This document shows positions 18,101 through 27,283 of a stretch of 64,000 nucleotides of DNA, in pieces. A program made the position numbers and the translations under genes. Under the pieces are notes generated by a model. The model did not search any database, had not been told where the DNA came from, and worked only from the letters and a program-made list of their open reading frames with translations. The DNA comes from Muricoccus nepalensis. Lineage in GTDB: Bacteria > Pseudomonadota > Alphaproteobacteria > Acetobacterales > Acetobacteraceae. The first letter of the stretch is position 1; the number at the start of each line of letters is the position of its first letter. The stretch lies in assembly GCF_006438825.1 (NCBI RefSeq), contig NZ_RCZP01000015.1, forward strand, positions 18,619-82,618, read 5' to 3'.

Positions 18101-18552
18101 AGAGACCCAGGGAAGGATCCCTGCACAATCGTGCCGAGGCAGCGGCCGTGGTGGACTGGATTCGTAAGAACGAAACCGCCATCAGGTCGGTCTCGCGCGG
18201 CAAGCCGCTCGGCAGGTCGCTCGTGGTAATCACTCCCTACCGTGCCCATGCCCGGTTGCTTGAGCAGTCGATCCGCAAGGTCCTGTCCTCGGCCGAGTTC
18301 GACGGCATGGTGATCGGGACCGTGCATCGTCTCCAGGGTGCAGAGGCGCCTGTTGTGCTGTTCTCGATTGGCGCCACCGATCCTGGTTCAACGGCGTTTT
18401 TGGACGAGAAGCCCAATCTGCTGAATGTGGCGGTGTCACGCGCAAAGGAGAGCTTTGTGGTCTTCGCCCATCCCAAGATGCTGGCGCGGTCGGACGACCG
18501 ACCCGTGGGTAGCTTGGCGCGATGGGTGGCCGCTTACCCGTTCATCGATTGA
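15166..18552 (+). CDS. DUF5710 domain-SF1 helicase (UPF1/COG1112-like)
   Basis: The 1128-aa protein opens with a DUF5710 module at about 37-68 (LRVDYEERDLAKSAGARWD, then KFWYAPP). This small domain is common in plasmid and phage-related proteins. A superfamily 1 helicase follows. Walker A is GPPGTGKT (364-371), and motif II is DEAG (DE at 848-849) in LLIIDEAGQAQPE. Other motifs are GDILQLEPVW, LSRHYRC, ITPYRAHARLL and, near the end, LNVAVSRAKESFVVF. A coiled-coil insertion lies between motifs I and II. This arrangement is typical of UPF1-like helicases in defence islands. It may act with the HhH-like and AddAB-like genes downstream, but spacing of about 200 bases or more means co-transcription is not certain. 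Confidence 0.85.
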   Translation: MKSDPGASAPVPDASRGAKRSYSPKPFPPPRSDGGLWLRVDYEERDLAKSAGARWDPTAKFWYAPPSADDLRLMPWMPLPGRVARKALGAGKIVGYWRNAIGIEDLDALLKEDPVGDDIPLQVPTPLPDALPIDVHDPKPFMLLIGRTEPPARVLLAIPFGIEPIHDRRAWGRLTIPEEALPRLNDRLLDRPGALANDSFIGQSDEAESWNRDQLQAETTADVQEWIRRGINLLSVVSRCDPLSSDLTEAPGAMGGRTPLVARLVQYHDKSGAAQGIAETYDRILQYQLGAPLPGLMDRWTEKAGQPLAPLGVESLMAAADAHLGHMDSPDDTDRSRRKCYPLDPSQREAVLTTSVSDIMAVQGPPGTGKTSMMKGVVASAIVAPLLREEAMPGPAFILATAATNKAVTNVIDGFGDIAAEFAMNGLLHARWLRGVRSFGWFSPRAQIVTACQAVAAALKPGGKPALKQHQDIAAEWGRFQILARRTAPQNAPPPIPEYLGAASGLLAHGLGKAEEEWLACFGVYTGLGGLSVDQAAAELRKRVREVAKAQRDARQALRFILPLLSEAARQRGECRPGDVGAEARLPQVQSDAVLLRDDMAAWQKRVDGLQEADRTLNRGGIFGWFARLTGQRAKAVRLVWDAHIEMPETEGGADDPARLAPELLTQARAKLVEATGKLVAGRAEVARLQAAADRWRAYQAALDRLNACKRPVIAAVRAAISIRRAPGASPISVDALTEILNGTELVTPSQVFHAFEDLMDLGPRVIAFHLAARYWEARHLMWHRERTSSPSGPVFEPGKALRAEIDGALMIAPCVVATAHRIPRVAMVMRNPVNGMAWGVADLLIIDEAGQAQPEIVSAALAYTRRALVVGDILQLEPVWSETAARDDLLRRACRLKGVPLEIAEGPGSVSRGSAMLLANRASMHEPVMLSRHYRCLPAIIEWCNKEVYGGRMIPVRQPEPDNHMMPVAHVAVAGQIERPREGSLHNRAEAAAVVDWIRKNETAIRSVSRGKPLGRSLVVITPYRAHARLLEQSIRKVLSSAEFDGMVIGTVHRLQGAEAPVVLFSIGATDPGSTAFLDEKPNLLNVAVSRAKESFVVFAHPKMLARSDDRPVGSLARWVAAYPFID

Positions 18553-18778
18553 GGATCATCTGTTTGGCATGGTGGTCCGTGCGGCTTGCTTCTGACGCCA
18601 AGGCCAGCTTGCCGGGAATGGCGTGGCTCGACGCCCCTAGCTCACATGACGTCGATGCGGCGACGTCGCTGCAGCTTGCACGCTCCCGCCAGGACCAGAG
18701 CGTCAGTATCGTCACGGCTGCTTTGAGCCAGGAGTTTGGCGGCGGCCCCTGGAAAAATTGGATGAGGCGTCCATTGGG

Positions 18779-19546
18779 ATGATTGCGACCTTCAGACGGC
18801 TTGAGGCAGCTTTGCGGGAGAGGGCGCCCGCTTCCTACGATCTTGCACAGGCTCTGGCGGACAACACGCGCGATGCCCTAGTCAGCGGTCCCGCGAGTTG
18901 CTGGGAGATCCTCTGGGACAAGCCGGTCTTTGCGAACGCGCGAATCTCCTCCGCGGAAGTCCGGGTACAGGCGGCAGCCCCGCACCTGAGAGATGCCTGG
19001 CACACCATTGGGCTTCCGGACTCATCCTTTCACGTGCGCCGGGTTGAACCTGGGAGAAAGCGAAAAGCATTCGAGTTGGATGGGGAGACAGCAAGGCTTC
19101 TGTATTCCGACTTTGGCATCGCAGCCCACAGGATGCTCGCCATCCAAGGCGCGGCGGCGGCTCTTCGAAAGCGAGTGGAGCGCTCGCCGAGGGCGCCCTA
19201 TGCCGACCTGGTTGGGGCGGACCTCCTCACTAATGTCGAGACCTTGCGAAAGGAGAAAGGGGAGTACTGGGGCACGATCACAGTGCTTCATTTGCTTACC
19301 GACTTTGGCCTAGCATGCAAGCCGGACATTCATCTCGTCCGCTCATTCCAATTTCTAGGGATTGCCCCGGAGATTCGGCTGCGGCCGGGCGAAGTGCCTA
19401 ACCTGCGAAAAGCCGTGGCGATCGTGGAAGGCGTGCGTGAGCTGGCAGTGAGGCTTCACCCCGCAGGCAACCCGACACCCCAGGATCTCAGGCGCCTTGA
19501 CGGCCTGCTCCTGGGCTTTAGCAGAAATGGCCTTCTGGAGGGCTAG
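18779..19546 (+). CDS. HhH-GPD (DNA glycosylase)-like protein, specificity unknown
   Basis: About 255 aa from the ATG at 18779; an ATG at 18758 is also possible. The C-terminal half has the pattern of a helix-hairpin-helix glycosylase: GEYWGTITVLHLLTDFGLA followed by KPDIHLVRSFQFLGI. In that family the Asp of such a motif is catalytic and the next residues contact DNA. The N-terminal half is basic and unrecognised, and no iron-sulphur cysteine loop is visible. It could excise modified bases from invading DNA, or simply be a repair enzyme. Sequence similarity by eye is limited, so the fold is inferred. Confidence 0.5.
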   Translation: MIATFRRLEAALRERAPASYDLAQALADNTRDALVSGPASCWEILWDKPVFANARISSAEVRVQAAAPHLRDAWHTIGLPDSSFHVRRVEPGRKRKAFELDGETARLLYSDFGIAAHRMLAIQGAAAALRKRVERSPRAPYADLVGADLLTNVETLRKEKGEYWGTITVLHLLTDFGLACKPDIHLVRSFQFLGIAPEIRLRPGEVPNLRKAVAIVEGVRELAVRLHPAGNPTPQDLRRLDGLLLGFSRNGLLEG

Positions 19547-19979
19547 CGAAACTGGCTTAATATTGGAGTTGCACCCGGCCGAATGAGTGCGCAGCGAGAC
19601 GCGCCTGAACGCGCATCCTTGCGAGGTGGCAGAGACGGCGAGGGCTGAGCATACCTCACCGTCTCCTGGCCTTCATGAACAGACCCCAACAGGCTTCAGC
19701 ATCACACTAGGAGGTCTAGCGTGACGATCGCTCATCACGGGACGTCTTCCGAAGTCCAGGTCGAAGCATGCTTATCCGCGCGAGGATAGATCTGATTTTC
19801 CGATCGTCTTTCTCGTGCACCGACACCACAACGTACTTGGTTTAGATTTAAGAACAAAGCACGAACAATTACTTAATGATGGTAGTGCGTGCATTCCTCC
19901 TGGACTTACAGGTGTCGCTCACGAAACCCTGCGCCCCTGTAGTGGGGAGGTCGCCCTGCTCGGTTGACTAGGGGCCTCC
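19547..19979. other. Intergenic region upstream of the AddB-like gene
   Basis: Apart from the stem-loop at 19632-19665 the notable feature is a locally AT-rich stretch at about 19790-19880. It is unlike the GC-rich surroundings and is a plausible place for the promoter of the downstream nuclease operon. No clear -35/-10 pair can be called. Confidence 0.4.
19632..19665 (+). terminator. Stem-loop downstream of the HhH-like gene
   Basis: GAGACGGCGAGG and CCTCACCGTCTC pair with one mismatch around a 10-base loop. The hairpin lies 85 bases after the stop of the HhH-like gene. There is no T-run after it, so it may be a rho-assisted terminator or an mRNA-stabilising hairpin. Confidence 0.4.
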
Positions 19980-22688
19980 ATGCTCAGGCGCACCATCGTC
20001 GTTGCCGCGCGTCCCCAGTTCGAGGCGGCGAGGCTGGACCTTGCACGATCGGGTGCGGGTAACGGCGCACGCGTCACCCCGATAGAGGGGCTAGCCGCGC
20101 GCCTAGCAGGCGGGCTGCTCAGCCCGGTTCAGCCCGATCTGCTGGTCGAGTCCGTGTCCGACGCTCTTCGGGCCGCGACCGACGAGCAACTCGGCGACCT
20201 GGCCGAGATCCGGCACCTTCCCGGCGTTCCCAAGACGCTGGCCACCAGCTTGCGCCGCGCCTGGGACGCGGATCTCGACCTGGAGGCACATGCCGGTCGC
20301 CACCCGCGCCTTGCAGCCCTGGCGCGCATTGAGGCAGCGGTGCTCGATCGGTTGCCCAAGGGGCAGTTGAAGCCCGCTGATCTCGTCCGCCGAGCGCTCG
20401 GCAGGCTGGAGCATGCGCCAGCCATGGTCGGCGCTGTCGAGCTGCGGCACCTTCCGGACCTCGCGCCGTGCTGGCGCGGGCTAGTCGAAGGGCTCGCCAC
20501 CGTCGTGCCGGTGTGCTGGGACGCCGGGCCATTCCCCGTGCCGACCTGGATCGTCTCCAGCGGCGTCGAGGTCCGCCGCGCGGCACCCAGGCACCCGGCA
20601 ACACGGACGGTGAGCTGCGCGAGCCCCCGCCACGAGGTAGTCGAGGCGATGAGGTGGGCCCGTAGCCTCATAGCGTCCGGGGTCGCCAAGCCTGACGAGA
20701 TCGCGATCGCGGCCGCCTCCACCACTCCTTACGACGACTTCGTTGCCTCGCTCAGTGAGGAGTGCCTGATTCCTGTCCACTTTGGGCACGGCCGTAACGC
20801 GCTGCACACTCCTGACGGCCAGGCCGCGGCGGCGCTGGCCGACGTGCTGCTGCGCGGCCTTTCCCGCGAACGGGTGCGGCGCGCCGTCTCCTTGTCCGGA
20901 GCCGTGGGCAGTCCGGAGTTCAAGGACCTGCCCGCTGACTGGTCACGCAGGCTGCCCCCCTCGGCACCACTGGGCGCTCCGGAGTACTGGCGGCACGCGC
21001 TCGGGCGCGACGGCGACGAAGCGGTCGCTTCGGTCATTCTGCCGTTCGTCGAGAAGCTCGCGGCGGGACCGGACGGCGCCGCCGAGCTGGGGGAGCGGTT
21101 GCTCCGTGGGCCATCCAGGGAACTCTGGCGCCGCGCGCTGATGCAGGCGCCCGCGACGGCGCTGGACCGGGAACTCGCCAGCATCCGCCTGCCCGAGGAC
21201 CGCGAACGCGACCAAGCGGCCTGCGTCATGTGGATGCCAGCGTCGGCGCTCGCCTCCTGCCCACGCCCCTACGTCTGGCTGCTCGGGCTCAACGCCCAGT
21301 CCTGGCCTCGTCCGTCGACCGAGGATCCGCTGCTGCCCCGGCGCGTGCTCGACGGCTTTGTCCTGGAGGAGACCACGATCTCCGCAGCTGACCGGCGCAG
21401 CTTCCTGGCAATCCAGGCATCGGCCGGGGCGCAGGTGGTCCGTTCCTTCAGCCGCCGCGAGGCAGGCGGCAGGCGGCTCGGTGTCAGCCCTCTGGTTACC
21501 GAGCAGGAGCCGGAGCTCCTCTACCGCACCGGCATCCCGCGGCACGCCATGAGTGAGCCGGACCGGCTGATGGCACGGCCGGACGAGTTTTCGGCCACGG
21601 AAGAGGCAGGGCGCGCCGACGAATGCTGGCGCGCATGGCGTCACCCCAACATTACCACGCACGACGGCCTCGTCGCGCGCCGAAGCCATCCCGCGATCGT
21701 GGCCGCGCTCCGACGGACGCAGTCCGCGACCTCGTTGGCCATGCTCCTGCGCAACCCCATCGGGTTCATGTGGACATACGCCCTCGGGATGCGTGCACCG
21801 GAGATCGACAGCGCACCGCTCGAGATGGACGGACGCGCATTCGGCGATCTGGTGCACCAGGTGCTTGACGCAGTGGTGCCGGACCTGCCGCGTGGCAGCA
21901 CAGCCCTGGATTCGGGGACCGTCGAGCGTCTCGTTGCCGATAAGCTGACCGAGCTCGCCATCCGCTGGGAGCAGGAGCAACCGGTCCCGCCGATGCTCCT
22001 CTGGCGGCGGACCCTGGACGAGGTTGGCGCGGTCGCGAGTAACGCGTTGCTCTACCCTCTCGACCCGCTGCCGGGCCAGCGCTCCTACTCGGAGGTCCCG
22101 TTCGGGTCGCTCGCACGGCCCGAGGGCAAGGAGGCGCCCTGGGACACGACCGCAGCCGTACCGGTCCCCGGGACGGGGCTGACTGTGGGCGGGCGCATCG
22201 ACCGTGTCGACGTGGCCGGGGACGGCTCGCGGGCACGGGTGGTCGACTACAAGACCGGCCGGTTCAAGCGTCGCTACGAACTCCGCGGCGGACGCGAGGT
22301 GCAGCGGTGCCTCTACGCTTTCGCCGTCGAGGCCTTACTCAGCGGTGAGGCGATCATCGACACCGGCCTGCTCTACCCTTCCAAGGAAGCTGGCGCTCCC
22401 ACGGAGGGAGAGTACGACCCGCTGGACGATCCGAAGGCCGCGATGGGCAAGCTCACCCAGGCCCTGGCAGCCGCCGAGGCCAACATGCTGAACGGACTCG
22501 CGCTTCCCGGCGTGGCGGCGGGCTCCCGCTACAAGGACGAACGCAATCCCAAGAGCAATGCGCAAGGCGAGGTGGACGACCTCGGCTTCGCCTTGCCCGT
22601 CGTCCCCGGCACCATGCTCGGCCCCAAGAAATCCGCCGCGCGTGAGCTGCTCGGTCCAGACATCACCGCCTTCTGGGACGTTCCCTGA
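19980..22688 (+). CDS. AddB-like PD-(D/E)XK exonuclease subunit
   Basis: A 902-aa protein of the inactivated-helicase/nuclease type. It lacks a Walker A near its N-terminus. The C-terminal nuclease domain shows GDLVHQVLDAVVPDL, then GGRIDRVDV (Asp 741) and VVDYKTG (Asp 756, Lys 758), followed by the QxxxY-like RCLYAFAVEALL. The cysteines that hold the 4Fe-4S cluster in classical AddB are not seen. The stop overlaps the start of the helicase gene (TGATG), so the two are translated together. Known AddAB enzymes degrade DNA from double-strand ends. This pair diverges from chromosomal AddAB, and its island context suggests a defence or plasmid-maintenance role. Confidence 0.75.
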   Translation: MLRRTIVVAARPQFEAARLDLARSGAGNGARVTPIEGLAARLAGGLLSPVQPDLLVESVSDALRAATDEQLGDLAEIRHLPGVPKTLATSLRRAWDADLDLEAHAGRHPRLAALARIEAAVLDRLPKGQLKPADLVRRALGRLEHAPAMVGAVELRHLPDLAPCWRGLVEGLATVVPVCWDAGPFPVPTWIVSSGVEVRRAAPRHPATRTVSCASPRHEVVEAMRWARSLIASGVAKPDEIAIAAASTTPYDDFVASLSEECLIPVHFGHGRNALHTPDGQAAAALADVLLRGLSRERVRRAVSLSGAVGSPEFKDLPADWSRRLPPSAPLGAPEYWRHALGRDGDEAVASVILPFVEKLAAGPDGAAELGERLLRGPSRELWRRALMQAPATALDRELASIRLPEDRERDQAACVMWMPASALASCPRPYVWLLGLNAQSWPRPSTEDPLLPRRVLDGFVLEETTISAADRRSFLAIQASAGAQVVRSFSRREAGGRRLGVSPLVTEQEPELLYRTGIPRHAMSEPDRLMARPDEFSATEEAGRADECWRAWRHPNITTHDGLVARRSHPAIVAALRRTQSATSLAMLLRNPIGFMWTYALGMRAPEIDSAPLEMDGRAFGDLVHQVLDAVVPDLPRGSTALDSGTVERLVADKLTELAIRWEQEQPVPPMLLWRRTLDEVGAVASNALLYPLDPLPGQRSYSEVPFGSLARPEGKEAPWDTTAAVPVPGTGLTVGGRIDRVDVAGDGSRARVVDYKTGRFKRRYELRGGREVQRCLYAFAVEALLSGEAIIDTGLLYPSKEAGAPTEGEYDPLDDPKAAMGKLTQALAAAEANMLNGLALPGVAAGSRYKDERNPKSNAQGEVDDLGFALPVVPGTMLGPKKSAARELLGPDITAFWDVP

Positions 22689-25600
22689 TGCCGCTCGACT
22701 CAGCCCTCCTGGAGGATGCGGCCGCCCGCTCCACCGCGCTCACCGCCATCGACCGGACCCTGCTGGTGCAGGCCGGTGCGGGATCCGGCAAGACCTCGGT
22801 CCTGGCCGGGCGGGTGGTGGTGCTGCTCGCCACAGGCAGGCACCCGTCCGAGATCGCCGCGATCAGCTTCACCGAGTTCTCCGCGAGCGAACTGCGGGAG
22901 CGAATCGTACGGTTCGTGGACCTGGTCGCCGACGGGGCCGTACCACGCGACCTAGAGGCCGCCTTCCCCAGCGGGCCGGACGAGGTGCAACGCGCGAACC
23001 TCAGGCGGGCGAGGGAGGATCTGGACTGCCTCGCCTGCACCACCATCCACGGTTTCTGCCGGATGCTGCTGGCGCCGTACCCGGTCGAGGCCGGTATAGA
23101 CCCGGGCGCCGCGCTGCTCGACCAGGACGCGGCCGAGCTGATGCTCGACGACGAGTTCGCGGGCTGGTTGCGAGACCGCCTATCCGGGGAGCCGCAAGCC
23201 GACGACGCGTTCGCTGCGCTCTACCTCGCAGATCCGTCCGGCACGGCCGACGCGCTCCGCAAACTCGCCGGGGCCATGCGGGCCCGCCGTGGCGCCGACG
23301 TCGAGGACTGCTCCTGCGTCGCCGCCGAAGCCCTGGACGGCTTCCGATCCGCCGTGTCCGCCCTGCGGGCCTTCGTCGCCGAACTAGCGCCGGGCAGGTG
23401 TATCGAGAAGCTGCCTCTGATCGTCGACGCCTTGGAGGAACAGCTCGCCGCGCTGCCCACTGAGGAGACCGCATCGCTCCCCTGGTTCATCGCGCTGCGT
23501 CCCCCGGGGTGCTGCTCCACTGCAGGCGGCGACTTCAACGCCTCTTCGCGGGTCAGCAGCAGGACCGCCTGGCAGAAGATCATCGGCGGAGGCAAGGGCA
23601 CCCAGGCGCACGCCGACGAACTCAGCGACCGGACCATCAAGCTCTACGAGGCGTGCCGGGACGCGCACGGCGAGCTTCGATCGGCCGCCGCTGGACGCAT
23701 TCTCCACATCCTGTCCGGCGAGGCGCGTCAGATGCTGGAGCGCTTCGATGCGGCCAAGCGGGACGCGGCCGCGCTCGACTTTGATGACCTGCTGGAGAAG
23801 ACCCGTCTCCTGCTGGCTCGGAACCCCGAGGTCCGCGCCGAGCTAGCAAGCCGCTTCCGGGCCGTCCTCGTCGACGAGTTCCAGGACACGGACCCCGTCC
23901 AACTCGAGATCCTCTGGCATCTCTGCGGGGATCCGGCCAGCGCCGAAGCGGGCACGTCCTGGACGGACATGTCCCTGCGTGGCGGATCGCTGTTCCTGGT
24001 CGGAGACGCCAAGCAGTCTATCTTCCGCTTCCGCGGCGCCGACTTGGCCGCGTTCCTCAGGGCGCGCCAGTTCCTGCTGCGCGACGACCCGTCCAGCGTC
24101 CTCTCCATCTCGCGGAACTTCCGGTCGCGCGTGGGCATTCTCGAGTACGTGAACGAGCGGTTCCGTCCTTGCCTCTCCGCCGACGGGCAGGCCGGGTTCG
24201 CGGACCTGACGGCCGACGGCGACGACCTCCTGGAGTCCCCCGGCGTGGCTGGCCTCTTGCTCGAGCTCGAGAAACCCAAGGCGGCCGAGGTGCGCGACAA
24301 GGAAGCCGACGAGGTCGCCAAGCTCTGCTTGCGGCTCGTCGGCAGTGCCATGGTTCGCGACCGCGGGGCCGAAGGCGGGCTGCGGCCGTGCGAGCCGCGC
24401 GACATCGCGCTCCTCTCGCCCACGGGCACGGACCTGTGGCGCTACGAGCGCGCGCTTGAGGATGCCGGGCTGACCGTGGCGACACAGGCGGGCAAGGGTT
24501 TCTACCGCCGCCAAGAGGTGCAAGACCTCATTGCGCTCGCGCGCGTGTTGGCGGACAGCCGAGACCGCCTAGCGCTCGGCGCCCTTCTCCGAGGACCGAT
24601 GGTGGGCTTCCCAGACGAGGTGCTGCTTGACGCGGTGGCGGCGCAGCCGCCGACGACGGACAATGCCGGGCGTCCTGTCCCGGCGCAGCTCGGCCTGCAC
24701 ATGGACCCTGACCTGGTGCCAGACGAGGGCCTGCGGGGCACGCTGGTCACGCTTGCCTCCCTGGCGAGACGCAAGCGCATCTGCTCCCCGCACATCCTGC
24801 TCTGCCGTGCTGTCGAAAGGCTGAACGTCCGGGCCAAGCTGCGGCAGCGCGGGGGACGCGTCGCAGAACTTGCCCTCGCCAACGTCGACCTGTTCTTGGA
24901 GATGTCGCGGGCCTACGACGTGCGCGGCATCCGTGCCTTCGCCGAGCGCATGCGCCAGCGATGGGAAGCGGCCGACAAGTCGCCGGATGCCCGCCCCGAC
25001 GCCGATCTGCGGTCCGTGAGCTTGGTGACCATGCATGCCGCCAAGGGCCTGGAATGGCCGGTAGTCATCCCGGTCAACACCTCCTCCGAGCTGTCCGGCA
25101 CGGTCGACTACGCCTGCGACGAATTGGGCCGTATCCACATGGCGGTCTACGGCATCCACCCCTGGGGCTGCGGCGATGCGCTGACTCGGGAGGAGCGCGA
25201 GGTGCGCTTTGAGCGCGAGCGCCTGTGGTACGTGGCGGCGACCCGTCCGCGGGATCTCCTCATGGTGCCCCGGCTGCCGGGCGGCCCCCAGCCGAAGAGC
25301 TGGGCCGCCTTGCTCGAACTGGGCCTCACGGATATGGCCTGCTTCGGCGATGAGTTTCCCTTGGCGAATATCGAGATGCCGGAAGCTTCGCCCAACCTCC
25401 AAGACCGGACGACCTTCGACGCCGAAGCCGATCGCATAATGGACGCGACGCCTCGTCTCCGGCGGCTGACGCCCCACCTCGCCGAGCAGGCCGATGCGGG
25501 GAACGTCGCGACCTTGGTCGGAGAGGAGCTTGGTGTTGCCGAGGTCAGTGCAACGCGGGGCGGTCTGGCGCGCGGGCTCGTGCTCCACAAGCTGTTGGAG

Positions 25601-26035
25601 GAGGTTCTGACCGGGGAGACGTCAGAGACCAAGGAAGCGCTTGCAGGACGCGGCGCCGAACTCCTCGCCCAGGTTGCTTTGGCGCCGAACGATGCCGACA
25701 CCTTGGAGATGGCGGACGCGGTGATGCGCGGGCTTGCCGTGCCGGAGATAGCGGCCGTCCGCTCCCGTCTCGTGCCGGAGTGGCCCGTTGCGGTGAGTCG
25801 GCTCCTCGATGGAGCCGAGACGGTGATACTCGGGGTGGCCGACGCCGTGGTGCTGGAGCCGGACGGCGGCTGCTCGCAAGTGATCGACTGGAAGAGCGAT
25901 GTCGCGCCGAGCGAGAAGGCCGTGACGGAGTACTGCGGCCAACTCAGCCAGTATCTGGGGAGCACCGGTGCGACGGAAGGGCTGCTGGTTTTCCTCTCGC
26001 CGACGCCACCGCTCGTGGTCCGGATTAGACCGTGA
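22688..26035 (+). CDS. AddA-like UvrD-family helicase-nuclease
   Basis: A 1115-aa UvrD/RecB-type helicase. Walker A is AGAGSGKT (29-36), and motif Ia is ISFTEFSASELRERI. Motif II is DEFQD (396-400), followed by GDAKQSIFRFRGAD, ISRNFRS, VTMHAAKGLEWPVV and the motif VI-like WYVAATRPRDLL. The C-terminal PD-(D/E)XK nuclease has GVADAVVLEPDGG and VIDWKSD (Asp 1067, Lys 1069), then a QxxxY-type YCGQLSQYL. Both subunits thus carry a nuclease site, as in AddAB. It starts on the stop of the AddB-like gene. No Chi-binding prediction can be made from sequence alone. Confidence 0.85.
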   Translation: MPLDSALLEDAAARSTALTAIDRTLLVQAGAGSGKTSVLAGRVVVLLATGRHPSEIAAISFTEFSASELRERIVRFVDLVADGAVPRDLEAAFPSGPDEVQRANLRRAREDLDCLACTTIHGFCRMLLAPYPVEAGIDPGAALLDQDAAELMLDDEFAGWLRDRLSGEPQADDAFAALYLADPSGTADALRKLAGAMRARRGADVEDCSCVAAEALDGFRSAVSALRAFVAELAPGRCIEKLPLIVDALEEQLAALPTEETASLPWFIALRPPGCCSTAGGDFNASSRVSSRTAWQKIIGGGKGTQAHADELSDRTIKLYEACRDAHGELRSAAAGRILHILSGEARQMLERFDAAKRDAAALDFDDLLEKTRLLLARNPEVRAELASRFRAVLVDEFQDTDPVQLEILWHLCGDPASAEAGTSWTDMSLRGGSLFLVGDAKQSIFRFRGADLAAFLRARQFLLRDDPSSVLSISRNFRSRVGILEYVNERFRPCLSADGQAGFADLTADGDDLLESPGVAGLLLELEKPKAAEVRDKEADEVAKLCLRLVGSAMVRDRGAEGGLRPCEPRDIALLSPTGTDLWRYERALEDAGLTVATQAGKGFYRRQEVQDLIALARVLADSRDRLALGALLRGPMVGFPDEVLLDAVAAQPPTTDNAGRPVPAQLGLHMDPDLVPDEGLRGTLVTLASLARRKRICSPHILLCRAVERLNVRAKLRQRGGRVAELALANVDLFLEMSRAYDVRGIRAFAERMRQRWEAADKSPDARPDADLRSVSLVTMHAAKGLEWPVVIPVNTSSELSGTVDYACDELGRIHMAVYGIHPWGCGDALTREEREVRFERERLWYVAATRPRDLLMVPRLPGGPQPKSWAALLELGLTDMACFGDEFPLANIEMPEASPNLQDRTTFDAEADRIMDATPRLRRLTPHLAEQADAGNVATLVGEELGVAEVSATRGGLARGLVLHKLLEEVLTGETSETKEALAGRGAELLAQVALAPNDADTLEMADAVMRGLAVPEIAAVRSRLVPEWPVAVSRLLDGAETVILGVADAVVLEPDGGCSQVIDWKSDVAPSEKAVTEYCGQLSQYLGSTGATEGLLVFLSPTPPLVVRIRP

Positions 26036-26208
26036 CCACCGGCCCCCCAAGCTTCCACGCGTGAGTGAGCTGGCTGCCTGCGCGGCCGCCTTGGCCGGGC
26101 TCTCGGCTAATTGGGGGGGCAGATGCCGTCCGCTGAAACGTCGGGACTGGTCGGAAAGCGGCTTGCTTGTTACGAAACCAGTCATTTCGTTCGCTCTCTG
26201 GAGATCTT

Positions 26209-26628
26209 ATGGAAGCTGATACGACCAGTTGCCGTGATCCTGGCGGCCGCAAGCCGATCACGCCCGAAGCCGGTGCATTCTACCTTGCCGCTTGTGACGC
26301 CTTGTTGGAGCTCGCCAACGGAAGGACACCTAACGCGGACGACCTTTATCATGTGTCGGAGGCGCAGGGCATGTTCGGCCGTCTGTTCATCCTGGGCCAG
26401 CCGGACCGCCTAGCCGTCGAGGAAGCGTTAGGCGCTCCTTCGAAGCAAGTGGCGATGGCGAGCCGCAAGTGGCTCCGGGAGGTGCGCGCCGCCATCAAAG
26501 CCAATAAGGACATCCAGCCACTGATGGTTGATCGGCGGGGGGACGATGCGCTGAACGCCCTAGATCTGGCTGCGGAACGCCTGCGAAAGGCGGGCTTCAA
26601 GCCCTCACCGGAACCACTTCGCGGCTGA
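26209..26628 (+). CDS. Small unknown helical protein
   Basis: About 139 aa from the ATG at 26209; an ATG at 26167 would add 14 unlikely residues. The middle reads as a soluble helical domain (GAFYLAACDALLELANGRT, then YHVSEAQGMFGRLFILGQ). The second half is basic and ends in ALNALDLAAERLRKAGF. I do not recognise the family. It follows the AddA-like gene by about 170 bases on the same strand and may belong to that operon. Confidence 0.6.
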   Translation: MEADTTSCRDPGGRKPITPEAGAFYLAACDALLELANGRTPNADDLYHVSEAQGMFGRLFILGQPDRLAVEEALGAPSKQVAMASRKWLREVRAAIKANKDIQPLMVDRRGDDALNALDLAAERLRKAGFKPSPEPLRG

Positions 26629-26639
26629 CATTTATGGCT

Positions 26640-26654
26640 GTGTCGTCACGACAC
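26640..26654. promoter_or_regulatory. Perfect 7+1+7 dyad, possible operator
   Basis: GTGTCGTCACGACAC is a perfect palindrome around one central base, 12 bases after the stop of the small unknown gene. The one-base loop makes an RNA hairpin unlikely, so a protein-binding site is the simplest reading. Confidence 0.3.
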
Positions 26655-27283
26655 CACTCGATGATGCGACCCGTCCGGTGCCGATCCCTGAGTAGCGTGC
26701 CTAGTAGTCCTCCCCTGAACCTTCGACTATCCTCCTCCCAGCACTGAAAATTGTCACGATCGGTGCCAATCGGAACCCCGGCCTGACGTGAGTTTTCTGC
26801 GTTGACCCAGGGACATAAATCAAGTTTGGGAAGGTTCCAATTCAGCGCTTTTTGACGCCTTGTGGACGTCAAAGCCGCAGAGAAAGAAATCCAGGCGGTG
26901 GGGAAGGGATCTGGGCAGCGCTGGCTGCGAGGAAGCAATGCGCCCGTCTTGCGGCCGGGATCCAGCATGTAAAGAGTATTCTGGGTGGATAGGAGGAGAA
27001 GGAGCGCAAACTAGATGTGCTCATCTGGTAAGCCCAAAAGGTAGACGAGGGGGCGCGCTCGCTGAAGTTGAGGCGGCGCGAAATGGTATCTAGGATAGCC
27101 ACGGCGAGAGGCGCGCTTGAACTGATTGGCCCTGAAGGGGAGGGCCCGGTGGCTGTAGTGTGACTTACACGTGGAAAAATCTGCCTTCGACCGTTCTGTT
27201 CGCCAGCATGCTCAGTCTGCAGCACCGCAGGAGGCTTCACCTACCTGCTTCTTCAGAGGCTAAGCCGCTGGCGGGGATGCCGA
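26655..27283. other. Intergenic stretch, no supported gene
   Basis: Short overlapping frames on both strands lack recognisable motifs. The region is less GC-rich than its surroundings and lies downstream of the H-NS-like gene. Confidence 0.35.

Noticed and set aside
20943-21980. 345-codon minus-strand frame in the AddB-like gene
   Set aside because: Shadow of a well-supported nuclease gene.
26597-26968. 123-codon minus-strand frame
   Set aside because: No motif or ribosome-binding site, and it overlaps the end of the better supported small protein gene.
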